64,000 nucleotides of DNA from JBAUHN01 sp049680295. Its GTDB lineage: Bacteria > Pseudomonadota > Alphaproteobacteria > Rhodobacterales > Rhodobacteraceae. The stretch covers positions 11,473-75,472 of the forward strand of contig JBAUHN010000355.1 in assembly GCA_049680295.1 (NCBI GenBank). Reading direction: 5' to 3'. The notes under the pieces were generated by a model. It was not told the DNA's origin. It ran no database searches and saw nothing but the letters and a program-made list of their open reading frames with translations. A program made the position numbers and the translations under genes. Shown here one piece after another: positions 43,803 through 54,200 of the stretch (position 1 is its first letter; each line of letters begins with the position of its first letter).

Positions 43803-46800
43803 ATGGACGGTTCTGATCAAGATATTCCGGTAAACGACAACGACATCGCTATCGTTGGTATGGCAGCGCATCTTCCGGGTGCGCGCACCATTGGCGATTA
43901 CTGGGACAACCTGCGGGGTGGCGTCGAATCGATCCGCAAACTCACCCCCGAAGAACTGCGCGCCGCCGGTGAGCCTGAACATATTTCAGGCCGTCCCGAT
44001 TATGTGCCCTATGCTGCCGTGCTTGAAGGCTTTGAAACATTTGACGCCGAATTCTTTGGTTTTTCCCCCAAAGAAGCCGCGATCATGGACCCGCAGCACC
44101 GCCAGTTTCTGGAGGTCGCCTGGGCCGCGCTGGAAAACGCGGGCCACCCGCCTGAAAACACCCCCGGACCGGTGGGCGTTTTTGCCGGCTGCGGCATGGG
44201 CAGCTATTTCTATTTCAACGTCTGTTCAAACCCGGATCTGGTCGACAATGTCGGCATGTTCCTGCTGCGCCACACCGGCAACGACAAGGATTTTCTGGCC
44301 ACACGTCTTAGCCACACACTGGACCTCAAAGGCCCCAGCGTGAACATGCAGACCGCCTGTTCGACATCACTGGTGACCACCCATTATGCCTGTCAGGCGC
44401 TGATGAACGGCGAATGTGACATGGCGCTGGCGGGGGGTGTGACGATCGAATTGCCCCACGCGCGCGGCTATCTTTACAAAGAAGGCGAAGTCCTGTCGCC
44501 GGATGGTCATTGTCATGCCTTTGATCACCGCGCCCAGGGCACGGTTTTTGGATCAGGGGCGGGCGTTGTTGTGCTGCGCCGTCTCGCGGACGCGATTGCC
44601 GATGGCGATCACATCTGGGCGGTGATCAAGGGCACGGCGATCAACAATGATGGCGCCGCCAAAGCCGGGTATCTGGCGCCTTCCGTCGATGGGCAAGCCG
44701 CCGCCATTGCCGAGGCGCATATGATGGCCGGCACCCCGGCCGACACCATTGATTACATCGAATGTCACGGCACCGGCACCTATCTGGGCGACCCGATCGA
44801 GGTTGCGGCCCTGACACAAGCCTTTGCCGAGACCACGGACGATCAGGGTTTTTGCCGGATCGGGTCGGTCAAAACCAACATTGGCCACCTTGATACGGCG
44901 GCCGGTGTCGCCAGCCTGATCAAAACCAGCCTGTCGCTGCACCACAAGCAAATCCCGCCCTCGCTGGGCTATGAGGCCCCAAACCCGTCGATTGATTTCG
45001 ATGGCAGCCCCTTTGTCGTCAATGACAAGCTGACCGACTGGGCGTCGCACAAAGGTCCGCGCCGGGCCGGGGTAAATTCACTGGGTGTGGGCGGAACCAA
45101 TGCCCATGTTGTCCTGCAAGAAGCGCCGATGCGCGCCCCATCAGAAGATTCCGACTGGCCGTTTCAGATCTTGACCGTCTCGGGCCGCACCAAGGCCGCT
45201 TTGGACGGCAATGCCGCAGCCCTGGCCGCCCATCTGCGCGCAAACCCTGACCAATCGCTGGCCGATATCGCCTGGACCCTCAAAGAGGGCCGTCGCGCCT
45301 TTGAAAAACGCCGGGTGATTGTGGCCGCAGACCACGCAGAGGCGGCACAGCTGCTGGAAGAAAACGATCCGCGCCGGGTGTTCACCCATACGCTGGTCGA
45401 TGACGCCCCCGAATCCGTCTTTATGTTCCCCGGTGGCGGCGCCCAATACGCCGGCATGGCCCGCGATCTTTATGAGACCGAGCCGGTGTTCCAGGAATGG
45501 ATGGACCGGGGTCTCGATATTCTGCAGCCCAAGCTCGATTACGACATCCGGGCGATCTGGCTGCCGGGTGCGGCAGATCACGCCAGCGCCGAGGAACGTC
45601 TGAAAACGCCATCCGTGCAATTGCCGTTGATCATGATCGTGGAATATGCGCTGGCGCAGCTTTGGATGTCCTGGGGTGTCAAACCCGACGTGCTTGTTGG
45701 CCATTCGATGGGCGAGAACACTGCCGCGTGTGTCGCCGGTGTGATGTCGTTTGAGGATTGCATCGGTCTGGTGCATCTGCGCGGTCAGCTGTTTGATACC
45801 GTGGCCCCCGGGGGCATGCTCAGCGTGCCCTTGCCTGCTGCTGAACTGGAACCTTTGCTGGGCGACGATCTGGATCTGGGCGCGATCAACGCGCCGGACC
45901 TCAGCGTCGCCACAGGCCCGCAGGCCGCCTTGGACGTGCTGGAGGAGGTCCTGAAAGCCCGCGAGGTCGACTGCCAGCGGATCGGCATCAATATTGCCGC
46001 CCATTCGCGCATGTTAGAGCCTATTTTGGAGCGTTTCGGCGCCTATCTGCGTTCGATCACGTTAAACGCGCCGCAAATCCCTATTGTCTCAAACCGCAGC
46101 GGGCAGATGATGACGGATGCGCAGGCCATGGACCCTGACTATTGGGTCGGCCATTTGCGTCACACCGTGCGCTTTGCCGATTGCATCACCACGCTTGCGA
46201 CAGACGCCACCCCCCGCATCTTTATTGAGGTCGGACCGGGCAAGGCGCTGTCGTCGCTGACCGGCATGCATGACAAGGTCAGCGCCAATCAGGTCATAGG
46301 CAGCCTGCGCCATCCCGATGACACCACAGCCGATGACGCCTATTTCATGGCGATGCTGGGCCGGGTCTGGGCGGTTGGCGGTGAATTCGACTGGGCGCAG
46401 ATCTGGGGCGAGGCACGGCGCAACCGTGTGCCGCTGCCGGGATACGCCTTTCAGCGCGCGCCCTATTTCATTGAACCGGGCAGCAACCAGACCCAAAGTC
46501 AGGCCCAATGGCTGACCCGTACCGATGATGTGGGCGACTGGGGCTACCGCCCGGCCTGGGTGCCGCGCTATGCCGCCTGTGATCTGGATGTCACCCATGA
46601 TCTGAAAGACGCCGAGACGCAGACATGGCTGGTCTTTGAAGACAACACCGGTCTGTGTACCGGCATCTCTGAGCGCCTGCGCGGTGCGGGCCAGCGTGTG
46701 GTCACCGTCACCCCCGGCGACGCCTTTGTGAAAACCGGCGACGACAGCTATGTGATTGCCCCTGAACGGGGGCGCGAAAACTATGATCAGCTGATCGGTG

Positions 46801-49800
46801 ATCTGATCGCCCAAGATAAGGCACCCACCCGCATTCTGCACGGCTGGCTGGTCACCGGGGACGAAAGCTTCCGCCCCGGCAGCAGCTTTTTCCATCGCAA
46901 TCAGGAACAGGGCTTCTACAGCCTGTTGTTCCTGGGCCAGGCCATCGGCGGCGAAGATCTGGCAATGCCTGTGCATATGACGGTTCTGACATCGGGGGCC
47001 ATGCAGGTCAGCAACGAGGCGCTGCGCTATCCTGATAAATCCACCGTCATGGGACCTGCACGGGTGCTGCCGCAGGAATTTCCGGGGCTCACCACAACGG
47101 TGCTTGATCTGGATCTGCCGCTGGCTGCCAAAGGCCGGCGCAAGGGTCAGATCGCGCCGCAAATGAACCGGCTGATTGATCAGACCCTCGAAGATCTGAT
47201 TGCCGCACCGGCCAATATCACCGCCGCCCTGCGCGGTGAAAAACGTTATGAACTGTCGGTGCGCAAACTGGAGATACCAGAGCCTGACAAGGGTGATTTG
47301 CCCCTGCGCGACAAAGGTGTCTATATGATCACCGGCGGCTTTGGCGGCATTGGCCTGACCATCGCCCGCGATCTGATCACCACCCATTCGGCCCGCATTG
47401 TGCTGCTGTCACGCAGCGCCATGCCGCCGCGCGATCAATGGGATCAGGTGCTGCACCAGAACGCGCCGCAAGACCCTGTTGTGCGCCGCATCCGCGCCAT
47501 TCAGGACCTCGAAAACCTGGGCGGCGAAGTGCTGTGCATCGCCGCCGACGTCAGCAACGTCGAAGACATGCGCGACGCGGTGACCCAGACCCGCGACGCC
47601 TTTGGCGACATCAACGGTGTGATCCATGCCGCAGGGCTGATTGCCGATGCCCCGATCATGGGTAAATCCACCATGGAGATCGAGGACGTGCTCACGCCCA
47701 AGGTCCATGGCACCCATGTGCTGGAAAGCATCTTTCCCGATGGCACGCTGGACTGGCTGGTGCTGTTCTCGTCAACGTCAACCGTGACCACGCCCGCAGG
47801 TCAGGTCGATTATGTCGCCGCCAACGAATATCTGAATGCCTATGCCAAATCGCGCAAGGGCGACAAAACCCGGGTGCTGGCGATCAACTGGGGGGTCTGG
47901 TCCGAGGTCGGCATGGCCGCGGATGCGATGCTGGCACGGTCCGGCAGCGCCACGCCGCCGCCTTCTGATCCGGCCCATGTCCCGATGCTGGACGCCGCCA
48001 CCTTTGGCCCGGCCCATAACCGGGTCTTTACCGCCACATATACCGCCAAGGACCGCTGGTTCCTGGATGAACACCGCACCAAAGCAGGCGACGCACTGTT
48101 GCCCGGCACCGGCTATCTGGAACTGGCCGCCGAAGCGCTGGAGGCGCAGGGCGAAACCAGCCCGTTTGAAATTCGCGATCTCTATTTCCTGCGCCCGCTG
48201 GCTGTGGGCGATGACGTGGCCCAAAACATCCGTCTGCGGCTGCCGCGCAGCGATGTCGGCTATGATTTCTCGGTGCAAAGCAGCGATACGGACGCCTTTG
48301 AGATCAACGCCCAGGCCAGCCTGTCCCTGCTGCCGATGGAGACCCCCGAGGCGGTGGATATCGCGGCCCTGCGCGCGCGCTGCACAGTGGCGGCCACTGC
48401 GGATGCAGGTGCCGCCATCACCTCGCGGCAAGAAGAACATCTGAACTTTGGCCCGCGCTGGCGGGTGCTGATGTCGACCGCTTATGGCGACAACGAAGGT
48501 CTGGCCGATCTGAAACTGTCAGATGCCTATCAGGGCGATCTGGACGATGGCTATGTGCTGCACCCCGGTCTGATGGATCTGGCCACCGGCTGGGCGATGG
48601 ATCTGATCCGCGACTACCAGCCCACCAACCTGTGGGTACCGGTGTCTTATGGCTCTGTCAAAGTCTACCGCGATCTGCCGCGCGAGGTGGTCAGCTGGGT
48701 CCGCAATGCCGGTGACAACCACGCCGGCGGCCAGATGGCCAGCTTTGATGTCACCATCATGGCCCCCGATGGCACCGTCTGCGTCGAGATCAAAGGCTTC
48801 TCGATCCGGCGCATGGACAGCGTTGCCGATTTCGCCAAAACCGAAAACGCCGCCGTCGCACAGATAGACGAGGACGCACCGCGCCCCTTGTCACCTGCCG
48901 AAGAACGGCTGCGGCACAATATCTCGCAGGGCATCAAACCGCATGAAGGCTCGGATGCGTTTTTCCGCGCGCTGGCCTCATCGGCGCCACAGGTCATCGT
49001 GTCTTCGCTGGATCTGGATTTGCTGACCGCGCAAGTCGCCGAAAGCTCGGCGGTGCCGGAAAGCTCCGAGCAGACCTTCCAGCGGCCGGAACTGGATTCC
49101 GAATACGCCGCCCCCGCCAATGACATCGAGGAAAAACTGGCCAGCATCTGGCAGGATTTGCTGGGTGTCGATCAGGTCGGCGTCGAAGACAGCTTTTTCG
49201 ACCTCGGGGGCCATTCGCTGATCGCGGTGCGGCTGTTTGCGCAGGTGCGCAAGGCCTATAGTGTCGATTTTCCGATCTCGGTGCTGTTTGAAGCGCCAAC
49301 CATCCGCAAATGCGCTGAAATGATCGCCGCACGCGGTGTGGCCACATCCTCGGATGCCGGTGACAATGCCACCGCAGCGCCCGAAACCGCCACCCGCCGC
49401 TTTACCCATCTGGTGCCGATGCACGCAGGCGAGGCCGGACCGCAAACGCCGTTCTTTCTGGTTGCGGGCATGTTTGGCAACGTGCTGAACCTGCGCCATC
49501 TGGCGCATCTTCTGGGCGCGGACCGGCCATTCTACGGGTTGCAGGCGCGCGGGCTTTACGGCGATGAGGCGCCCCATACCTCCCTGGTTGAGGCGGCCAC
49601 CGATTACATCGCTGAAATCCGTGCCGTGCAGCCGCATGGGCCTTATATGGTTGGCGGATTTTCCGGCGGCGGCATCACCGCCTATGAGATCGCACAACAA
49701 TTGACAGCCATGGGCGAAGAAGTATCGGTTCTGGTGATGCTCGACACACCGCTGCCGGTGGCAGAGCCTGTGACCCTGCGTGACCGGCTTATGATCCAAT

Positions 49801-50276
49801 GGATTGAGCTGCGCAAAAAAGGCCTGAACTATCCGCTGCAATGGGCCAGAAACCGCATTGCATGGGAACTCTCCAAGCGCCGCGGTGACGCGGACGGCGA
49901 TGACATGCCCGCCAATCAGTTCCACAACACCGAAATCGAAGCCGCGTTCATGGAAAGCGTGCGGTCTTACCAGGTCAAACCCTGGAACGGCCCATTGGCA
50001 ATGATGCGCCCGCCCTTGGTTGGCACCTGGGAAGTCGCCCCAGGCCGCTGGATCAATGATGAACGTGACTATGTGCTGCATGACAATGGCTGGACCGGCT
50101 GGGCGCCCAAAATCGAAGTGTTCGAAGTGCCCGGAGACCACGATTCCATGGTGTTAGAGCCGAATGTACGGGTGCTTGGCGCCCGGATGAAGCGCTGTAT
50201 TGAGGCGGCAGGTCGCAGCCCCGGCGTCGCACCCGTCTCCGCAGGCCTGCGCACCATTAAAAAGGCAGCAGAATAA
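43803..50276 (+). CDS. Type I polyketide synthase, KS-AT-KR-DH-ACP-TE
   Basis: A 2157-residue monomodular PKS. KS spans about 14-440, with Cys186 in MQTACSTSLV and histidines in ECHGTGTYLGDP and TNIGHLDTAAGV. AT spans ~535-830, with Ser635 in VGHSMGEN; the usual specificity motif reads IAAH before HS-type serine, fitting neither malonyl HAFH nor methylmalonyl YASH. KR has ITGGFGGIG (1177-1184) and Tyr1337 in VDYVAANEYL. DH follows KR, with His1424 (LDEHRTKAGDALLPGTGYLE) and Asp1592 (LHPGLMDLATG). ACP has Ser1805 and TE has Ser1954 (GGFSGGG), Asp1981, His2113. AGAGGA lies 12 bases before ATG. First gene of the operon with GT2, NRPS and PPTase. Confidence 0.93.
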   Translation: MDGSDQDIPVNDNDIAIVGMAAHLPGARTIGDYWDNLRGGVESIRKLTPEELRAAGEPEHISGRPDYVPYAAVLEGFETFDAEFFGFSPKEAAIMDPQHRQFLEVAWAALENAGHPPENTPGPVGVFAGCGMGSYFYFNVCSNPDLVDNVGMFLLRHTGNDKDFLATRLSHTLDLKGPSVNMQTACSTSLVTTHYACQALMNGECDMALAGGVTIELPHARGYLYKEGEVLSPDGHCHAFDHRAQGTVFGSGAGVVVLRRLADAIADGDHIWAVIKGTAINNDGAAKAGYLAPSVDGQAAAIAEAHMMAGTPADTIDYIECHGTGTYLGDPIEVAALTQAFAETTDDQGFCRIGSVKTNIGHLDTAAGVASLIKTSLSLHHKQIPPSLGYEAPNPSIDFDGSPFVVNDKLTDWASHKGPRRAGVNSLGVGGTNAHVVLQEAPMRAPSEDSDWPFQILTVSGRTKAALDGNAAALAAHLRANPDQSLADIAWTLKEGRRAFEKRRVIVAADHAEAAQLLEENDPRRVFTHTLVDDAPESVFMFPGGGAQYAGMARDLYETEPVFQEWMDRGLDILQPKLDYDIRAIWLPGAADHASAEERLKTPSVQLPLIMIVEYALAQLWMSWGVKPDVLVGHSMGENTAACVAGVMSFEDCIGLVHLRGQLFDTVAPGGMLSVPLPAAELEPLLGDDLDLGAINAPDLSVATGPQAALDVLEEVLKAREVDCQRIGINIAAHSRMLEPILERFGAYLRSITLNAPQIPIVSNRSGQMMTDAQAMDPDYWVGHLRHTVRFADCITTLATDATPRIFIEVGPGKALSSLTGMHDKVSANQVIGSLRHPDDTTADDAYFMAMLGRVWAVGGEFDWAQIWGEARRNRVPLPGYAFQRAPYFIEPGSNQTQSQAQWLTRTDDVGDWGYRPAWVPRYAACDLDVTHDLKDAETQTWLVFEDNTGLCTGISERLRGAGQRVVTVTPGDAFVKTGDDSYVIAPERGRENYDQLIGDLIAQDKAPTRILHGWLVTGDESFRPGSSFFHRNQEQGFYSLLFLGQAIGGEDLAMPVHMTVLTSGAMQVSNEALRYPDKSTVMGPARVLPQEFPGLTTTVLDLDLPLAAKGRRKGQIAPQMNRLIDQTLEDLIAAPANITAALRGEKRYELSVRKLEIPEPDKGDLPLRDKGVYMITGGFGGIGLTIARDLITTHSARIVLLSRSAMPPRDQWDQVLHQNAPQDPVVRRIRAIQDLENLGGEVLCIAADVSNVEDMRDAVTQTRDAFGDINGVIHAAGLIADAPIMGKSTMEIEDVLTPKVHGTHVLESIFPDGTLDWLVLFSSTSTVTTPAGQVDYVAANEYLNAYAKSRKGDKTRVLAINWGVWSEVGMAADAMLARSGSATPPPSDPAHVPMLDAATFGPAHNRVFTATYTAKDRWFLDEHRTKAGDALLPGTGYLELAAEALEAQGETSPFEIRDLYFLRPLAVGDDVAQNIRLRLPRSDVGYDFSVQSSDTDAFEINAQASLSLLPMETPEAVDIAALRARCTVAATADAGAAITSRQEEHLNFGPRWRVLMSTAYGDNEGLADLKLSDAYQGDLDDGYVLHPGLMDLATGWAMDLIRDYQPTNLWVPVSYGSVKVYRDLPREVVSWVRNAGDNHAGGQMASFDVTIMAPDGTVCVEIKGFSIRRMDSVADFAKTENAAVAQIDEDAPRPLSPAEERLRHNISQGIKPHEGSDAFFRALASSAPQVIVSSLDLDLLTAQVAESSAVPESSEQTFQRPELDSEYAAPANDIEEKLASIWQDLLGVDQVGVEDSFFDLGGHSLIAVRLFAQVRKAYSVDFPISVLFEAPTIRKCAEMIAARGVATSSDAGDNATAAPETATRRFTHLVPMHAGEAGPQTPFFLVAGMFGNVLNLRHLAHLLGADRPFYGLQARGLYGDEAPHTSLVEAATDYIAEIRAVQPHGPYMVGGFSGGGITAYEIAQQLTAMGEEVSVLVMLDTPLPVAEPVTLRDRLMIQWIELRKKGLNYPLQWARNRIAWELSKRRGDADGDDMPANQFHNTEIEAAFMESVRSYQVKPWNGPLAMMRPPLVGTWEVAPGRWINDERDYVLHDNGWTGWAPKIEVFEVPGDHDSMVLEPNVRVLGARMKRCIEAAGRSPGVAPVSAGLRTIKKAAE

Positions 50277-50278
50277 CG

Positions 50279-51292
50279 ATGTCTCACCCCACAGTTCTGA
50301 CCATCATCCTGAACTATAAAACCGCCCCGATGACCCAGAAATCCATCGCCGCAGCGCGGGCCGCGATGGCCGGGTTATCCGGTGAAATCACCGTCGTTGA
50401 TAACGCCTCACAGGACGGATCCTTCGAGACGCTGTCGGCGTATGTGGCAGGCCTTGGCCCCGATCCGGACATCCCGGTCCGGGTCCTGGCATCGGGCCGC
50501 AATGGCGGCTTTGGGGCGGGCAATAACGTCGGCATCCGCGCCGGGCTGAAGGATGGATCGAAACCCGATTACGTCTATGTGCTGAACTCTGACGCCTTCC
50601 CGGACAAAGACGCCATTCGTCTGCTGCTGGCGCATCTGCAAACCCACCCCGACGCGGGTTTTGCCGGCAGTTACATCCATGGCGAAGACGGCGACACCCA
50701 TCTGACGACATTCCGGTTTCCCTCCGTGTTCAGCGAATTCGAAGGGGCGATCCAGTTTGGCCCGGTCAGCCGTCTGCTGGCCAAATATGCCGTGCCGGTC
50801 AAAACCCCGGACACGGTCACACCCGTCGACTGGCTGGCAGGCGCCAGCATCATGATGCGCCAAAGCGTGCTGGATGAAATTGGCATCTTTGACGAAGAAT
50901 TCTTTCTCTATTTTGAGGAAACGGACCTGTGCCGCCGCGCCCATCTGGCCGGGCATCAGACCGTGTTTGTGCCGCAAAGCCGTGTGGCCCATATCGGGTC
51001 GGTGTCCACGGGCATGAAAACATGGGGGCGGGTGCCGGGCTACTGGTTTGCCTCGCGGCGCTATTATTTCACCAAGAACCACGGCCGGCTTTATGCGGGT
51101 CTGGCCACGCTGGCGCATCTGGCGGGGGGCGGGCTGCACTGGCTGCGCTGTCTGGTGACGCGCCGCGCCAACAACACGCCGTCGCATTTCCTGCGCACCT
51201 TGGCCTGGCATGATCTGACCGCCCGGCGCCGCGAGAATCCAAAACCGCAACCTGCGCTGACATCCACGCCCCATCCAACGACCGGAGAATAA
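50279..51292 (+). CDS. Glycosyltransferase family 2 protein within the PKS/NRPS operon
   Basis: A 337-residue GT2 enzyme: SGEITVVDNASQDGSFETLS is the donor site, PDYVYVLNSDAFPDKD supplies the metal-binding acid, and DEEFFLYFEETDLCRRAHLA holds the catalytic ED pair. It starts 2 bp after the PKS stop and ends 4 bp before the NRPS start, so it is made with the assembly line. Rhamnosyltransferase-like relatives act on lipid-linked sugars; here it probably glycosylates the product or a shared carrier. Its length and many blocks (TTFRFPSVFSE; VFVPQSRVAHI) parallel the GT2 at 29515. Confidence 0.9.
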   Translation: MSHPTVLTIILNYKTAPMTQKSIAAARAAMAGLSGEITVVDNASQDGSFETLSAYVAGLGPDPDIPVRVLASGRNGGFGAGNNVGIRAGLKDGSKPDYVYVLNSDAFPDKDAIRLLLAHLQTHPDAGFAGSYIHGEDGDTHLTTFRFPSVFSEFEGAIQFGPVSRLLAKYAVPVKTPDTVTPVDWLAGASIMMRQSVLDEIGIFDEEFFLYFEETDLCRRAHLAGHQTVFVPQSRVAHIGSVSTGMKTWGRVPGYWFASRRYYFTKNHGRLYAGLATLAHLAGGGLHWLRCLVTRRANNTPSHFLRTLAWHDLTARRRENPKPQPALTSTPHPTTGE

Positions 51293-51296
51293 CCCC

Positions 51297-54200
51297 ATGT
51301 CCGATTTCAATTCCATCGTCATCGGCAACGAATCCCTTGTGATTCAATGCGGTGACATGCTGTTGCAGGGCGGGCATAAGATCAGCGCCCTTGTCACCCG
51401 CAACCCGGACGTGCGCGCCTGGGGCGAAAAACAGGGTCTAAGCGTGCATAGGCCGGGGTCTGATCTGGCGGATCGGCTGGGGGATACCCCCTGTGACTGG
51501 CTGTTTTCCATCGCCAACCTCGATATTATTCCGCAGGCCCTGCTGGACCGCGCCGCCAAAGGGGCGATCAACTTTCACGATGGGCCCCTGCCGCGTTATG
51601 CCGGTCTGAACGCACCGGCCTGGGCGCTGATCAACGGCGAGGCGCAGCACGGCATCACCTGGCACCTGATCGAAGGCGGCATCGACGAAGGCGATATCAT
51701 CGAGCAACGCAGCTTTGACATCGCCCCCCATGACACTGCCCTGACGATGAACACCAAATGCTATGTCGCGGCGATCGAAAGTTTCGGCGCGGTGATATCG
51801 GCCGTGGCAGATGGTCTGCCCGGCCGCCGCGCTCAGGACCTGTCCCAGCGCAGCTATTTCGCCAAAGACGCCCGGCCCGCCGCTGCCGCACGGCTGGATT
51901 TCAATACATCCGCCAAAGATCTGGTGGCCTTGGTGCGGGGCCTTGATCATGGCGACTACTGGAACCCGCTGTCTTGCCCCAAGATCGAAGCGAATGGCCA
52001 AATCTGGCTGATCGGCGCCGCCTCTGTCGCCGAAGACAGCCCCGATGCGGCCCCCGGTACGGTCCTTGCCAGCGACGGCGACACACTGACTGTTGCCACC
52101 GGTGCAGGCGCCATTGCGCTGACAAATATCAGACCCTGCACAGGCGATGCGGACCTGCCACAGGCAGGCGATGTCCTCTCCTCGCCCTCGGCAGCCGAGG
52201 CAACGGCCCTTGATGCCGTCCTGGCCAAAACCCTGCGCGCAGAACCCTATTGGCGCAAACGTCTTGAAACCCTGACCCCGGCGCAGGCCCCTTTGATGCA
52301 GGCCACGGATGCCAAGGGCGTCGAGACGCGCAAATTAAATCTGCCCGCGGCACTAGGCGCGGATGATCAGGCCGCAGTGCTGGCCACATTGGTCCTGCGC
52401 CTTGGCGATGACAGCACCATTGATCTGGCCTGGCAGGACGCAGGAACCACCCATAACGCGCCAAAACCCTATGTCAGAGACTGGGTGCCGCTGCGGTTTG
52501 AGACAAAAGACAGCTTTGACGCCGCCAGCACCGCACTCGCCGATGAGATCGCAACCGCGCGCAGCAAGGGCGGTTTTGCCTGCGATCTGCCCGCGCGTAT
52601 TCCGGGTCTGGATGCTGCGCAAATGCCGCAGGTCGGGGTGACATCCGGCCGTGAAATCATTTCCGGCACGGTTCTGACCCTTGCCACCGGTGACGCCCCC
52701 GCCCTGATCGCGGATGCCGCACAGATGCCCGCCGCCCTGCTGGATCTGATCGCAGCGCGTCTTGAAACCCTTGGCACAGCCCTTGCCATGCCTGACGCGC
52801 GCGGCCAGGCGCTTAGTGCCCTGCCGATCCTGCCGGATGCAGAACGCCAGCACATCCTGCAGGGCCTGAACGACACAAAAACCGCCTACCCGGCAGATGC
52901 CTGCATTCATCAGCTGTTTGAAGCCCAGGTCGCCCGCACGCCGGACGCCGAAGCACTGGTGTTTGAAGGCGAGGTGCTAAGCTATGCCGCGCTGGATGCG
53001 CGCGCCAATCAGGTGGCCCATGTGTTGCGCGATATGGGCGTCGGCCCCGGCAAAACCGTCGGGCTGCATTTGCGCCGCTCGACCGAATTGCTGGTGGGCG
53101 CCCTGGCGATCTTTAAGGCCGGGGGCGCTTATGTGCCGCTGGACCCAGGCTTCCCCTCTGATCGCATTGCCTACTACATCGAAGACAGCGCCGCACCGGT
53201 GATCATCACCCAGAGCGATCTGGCAGCGGGCCTGCCCGCGCATAGTGCCAAAGTGCTTGTGTTAGAGAGTGATCCGCGCATTGCCGCCGCCGCCACAGAC
53301 ACGCCCGACAGCGGTGTTTCCGCCTCTGATCTGGCCTATCTGATCTACACTTCCGGCTCGACCGGCAAGCCCAAGGGCGTCATGGTTGAACACCGCAATG
53401 TATCGAATTTCTTTACCGGCATGGACGCCCATATCAGCCATGACCCTGCGGGCGTCTGGCTGGCCGTGACCAGCCTGTCGTTTGATATCTCGGTGCTGGA
53501 ACTGTTCTGGACCCTTGCGCGGGGTTTCAAACTGGTGCTTAGCAGCGATGAAGACCGCGGTCTGATCTCAAACGGGGGGCTGCAGGTATCCGACACGCCG
53601 ATGGATTTCAGTCTCTATTACTGGGGGAATGACGATGCTGTCGGCACCGAGAAATACAAATTGCTGCTGGAAGGCGCGAAATTCGCCGATGACCACGGCT
53701 TTTGCGCTGTCTGGACGCCTGAACGGCATTTCCACGCCTTTGGCGGGCCTTATCCCAACCCGTCCGTGACCGGTGCGGCGGTGGCTGCCGTGACCAAAAA
53801 TCTGTCGGTGCGCGCCGGTAGTATCGTCGCCCCCCTGCACCATCCTGCGCGCATTGCCGAAGAATGGGCGGTGATTGACAATCTGACGGGGGGCCGTGTC
53901 GGGCTGGCCATGGCCTCGGGCTGGCAGCCCGATGATTTTGTGCTGCGCCCCGAAAACACGCCGCCACACAATAAAACCGCCCTGATAGAGACGATCAAGA
54001 CCGTGCGCCGGCTTTGGGCGGGCGAAGCGGTTGAATTCCCCCGCCAGGATGGCGCGATGCACGCGGTTGTCACCCAGCCGCGCCCGATTTCGGACAAAAT
54101 GCCGATGTGGGTCACCTCTGCCGGCAACCCCGCCACCTGGGTTGAGGCGGGCGAATTGGGCGCCAATGTTCTGACCCACCTTCTGGGCCAAAGCGTGGAT

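Noticed and set aside
43790..43816. Eight-codon upstream frame (MPERYGRF) overlapping the PKS start
   Set aside because: The Shine-Dalgarno-like AGAGGA touches its ATG with no spacing, so initiation there is unlikely; the same motif fits the PKS start at 43803 better.
46089..47387. Long minus-strand frame opposite the PKS AT/KR region
   Set aside because: Shadow of the PKS; composition is His/Gln/Gly-rich without any fold signal.
48978..50141. Long minus-strand frame (387 codons) opposite the PKS
   Set aside because: High G+C codon bias creates mirror frames; it has no domain motifs and the plus-strand protein is fully explained.
51297..52230. A separate methionyl-tRNA formyltransferase gene
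   Set aside because: The formyltransferase domain continues without a stop into the A domain, so it is part of the NRPS.
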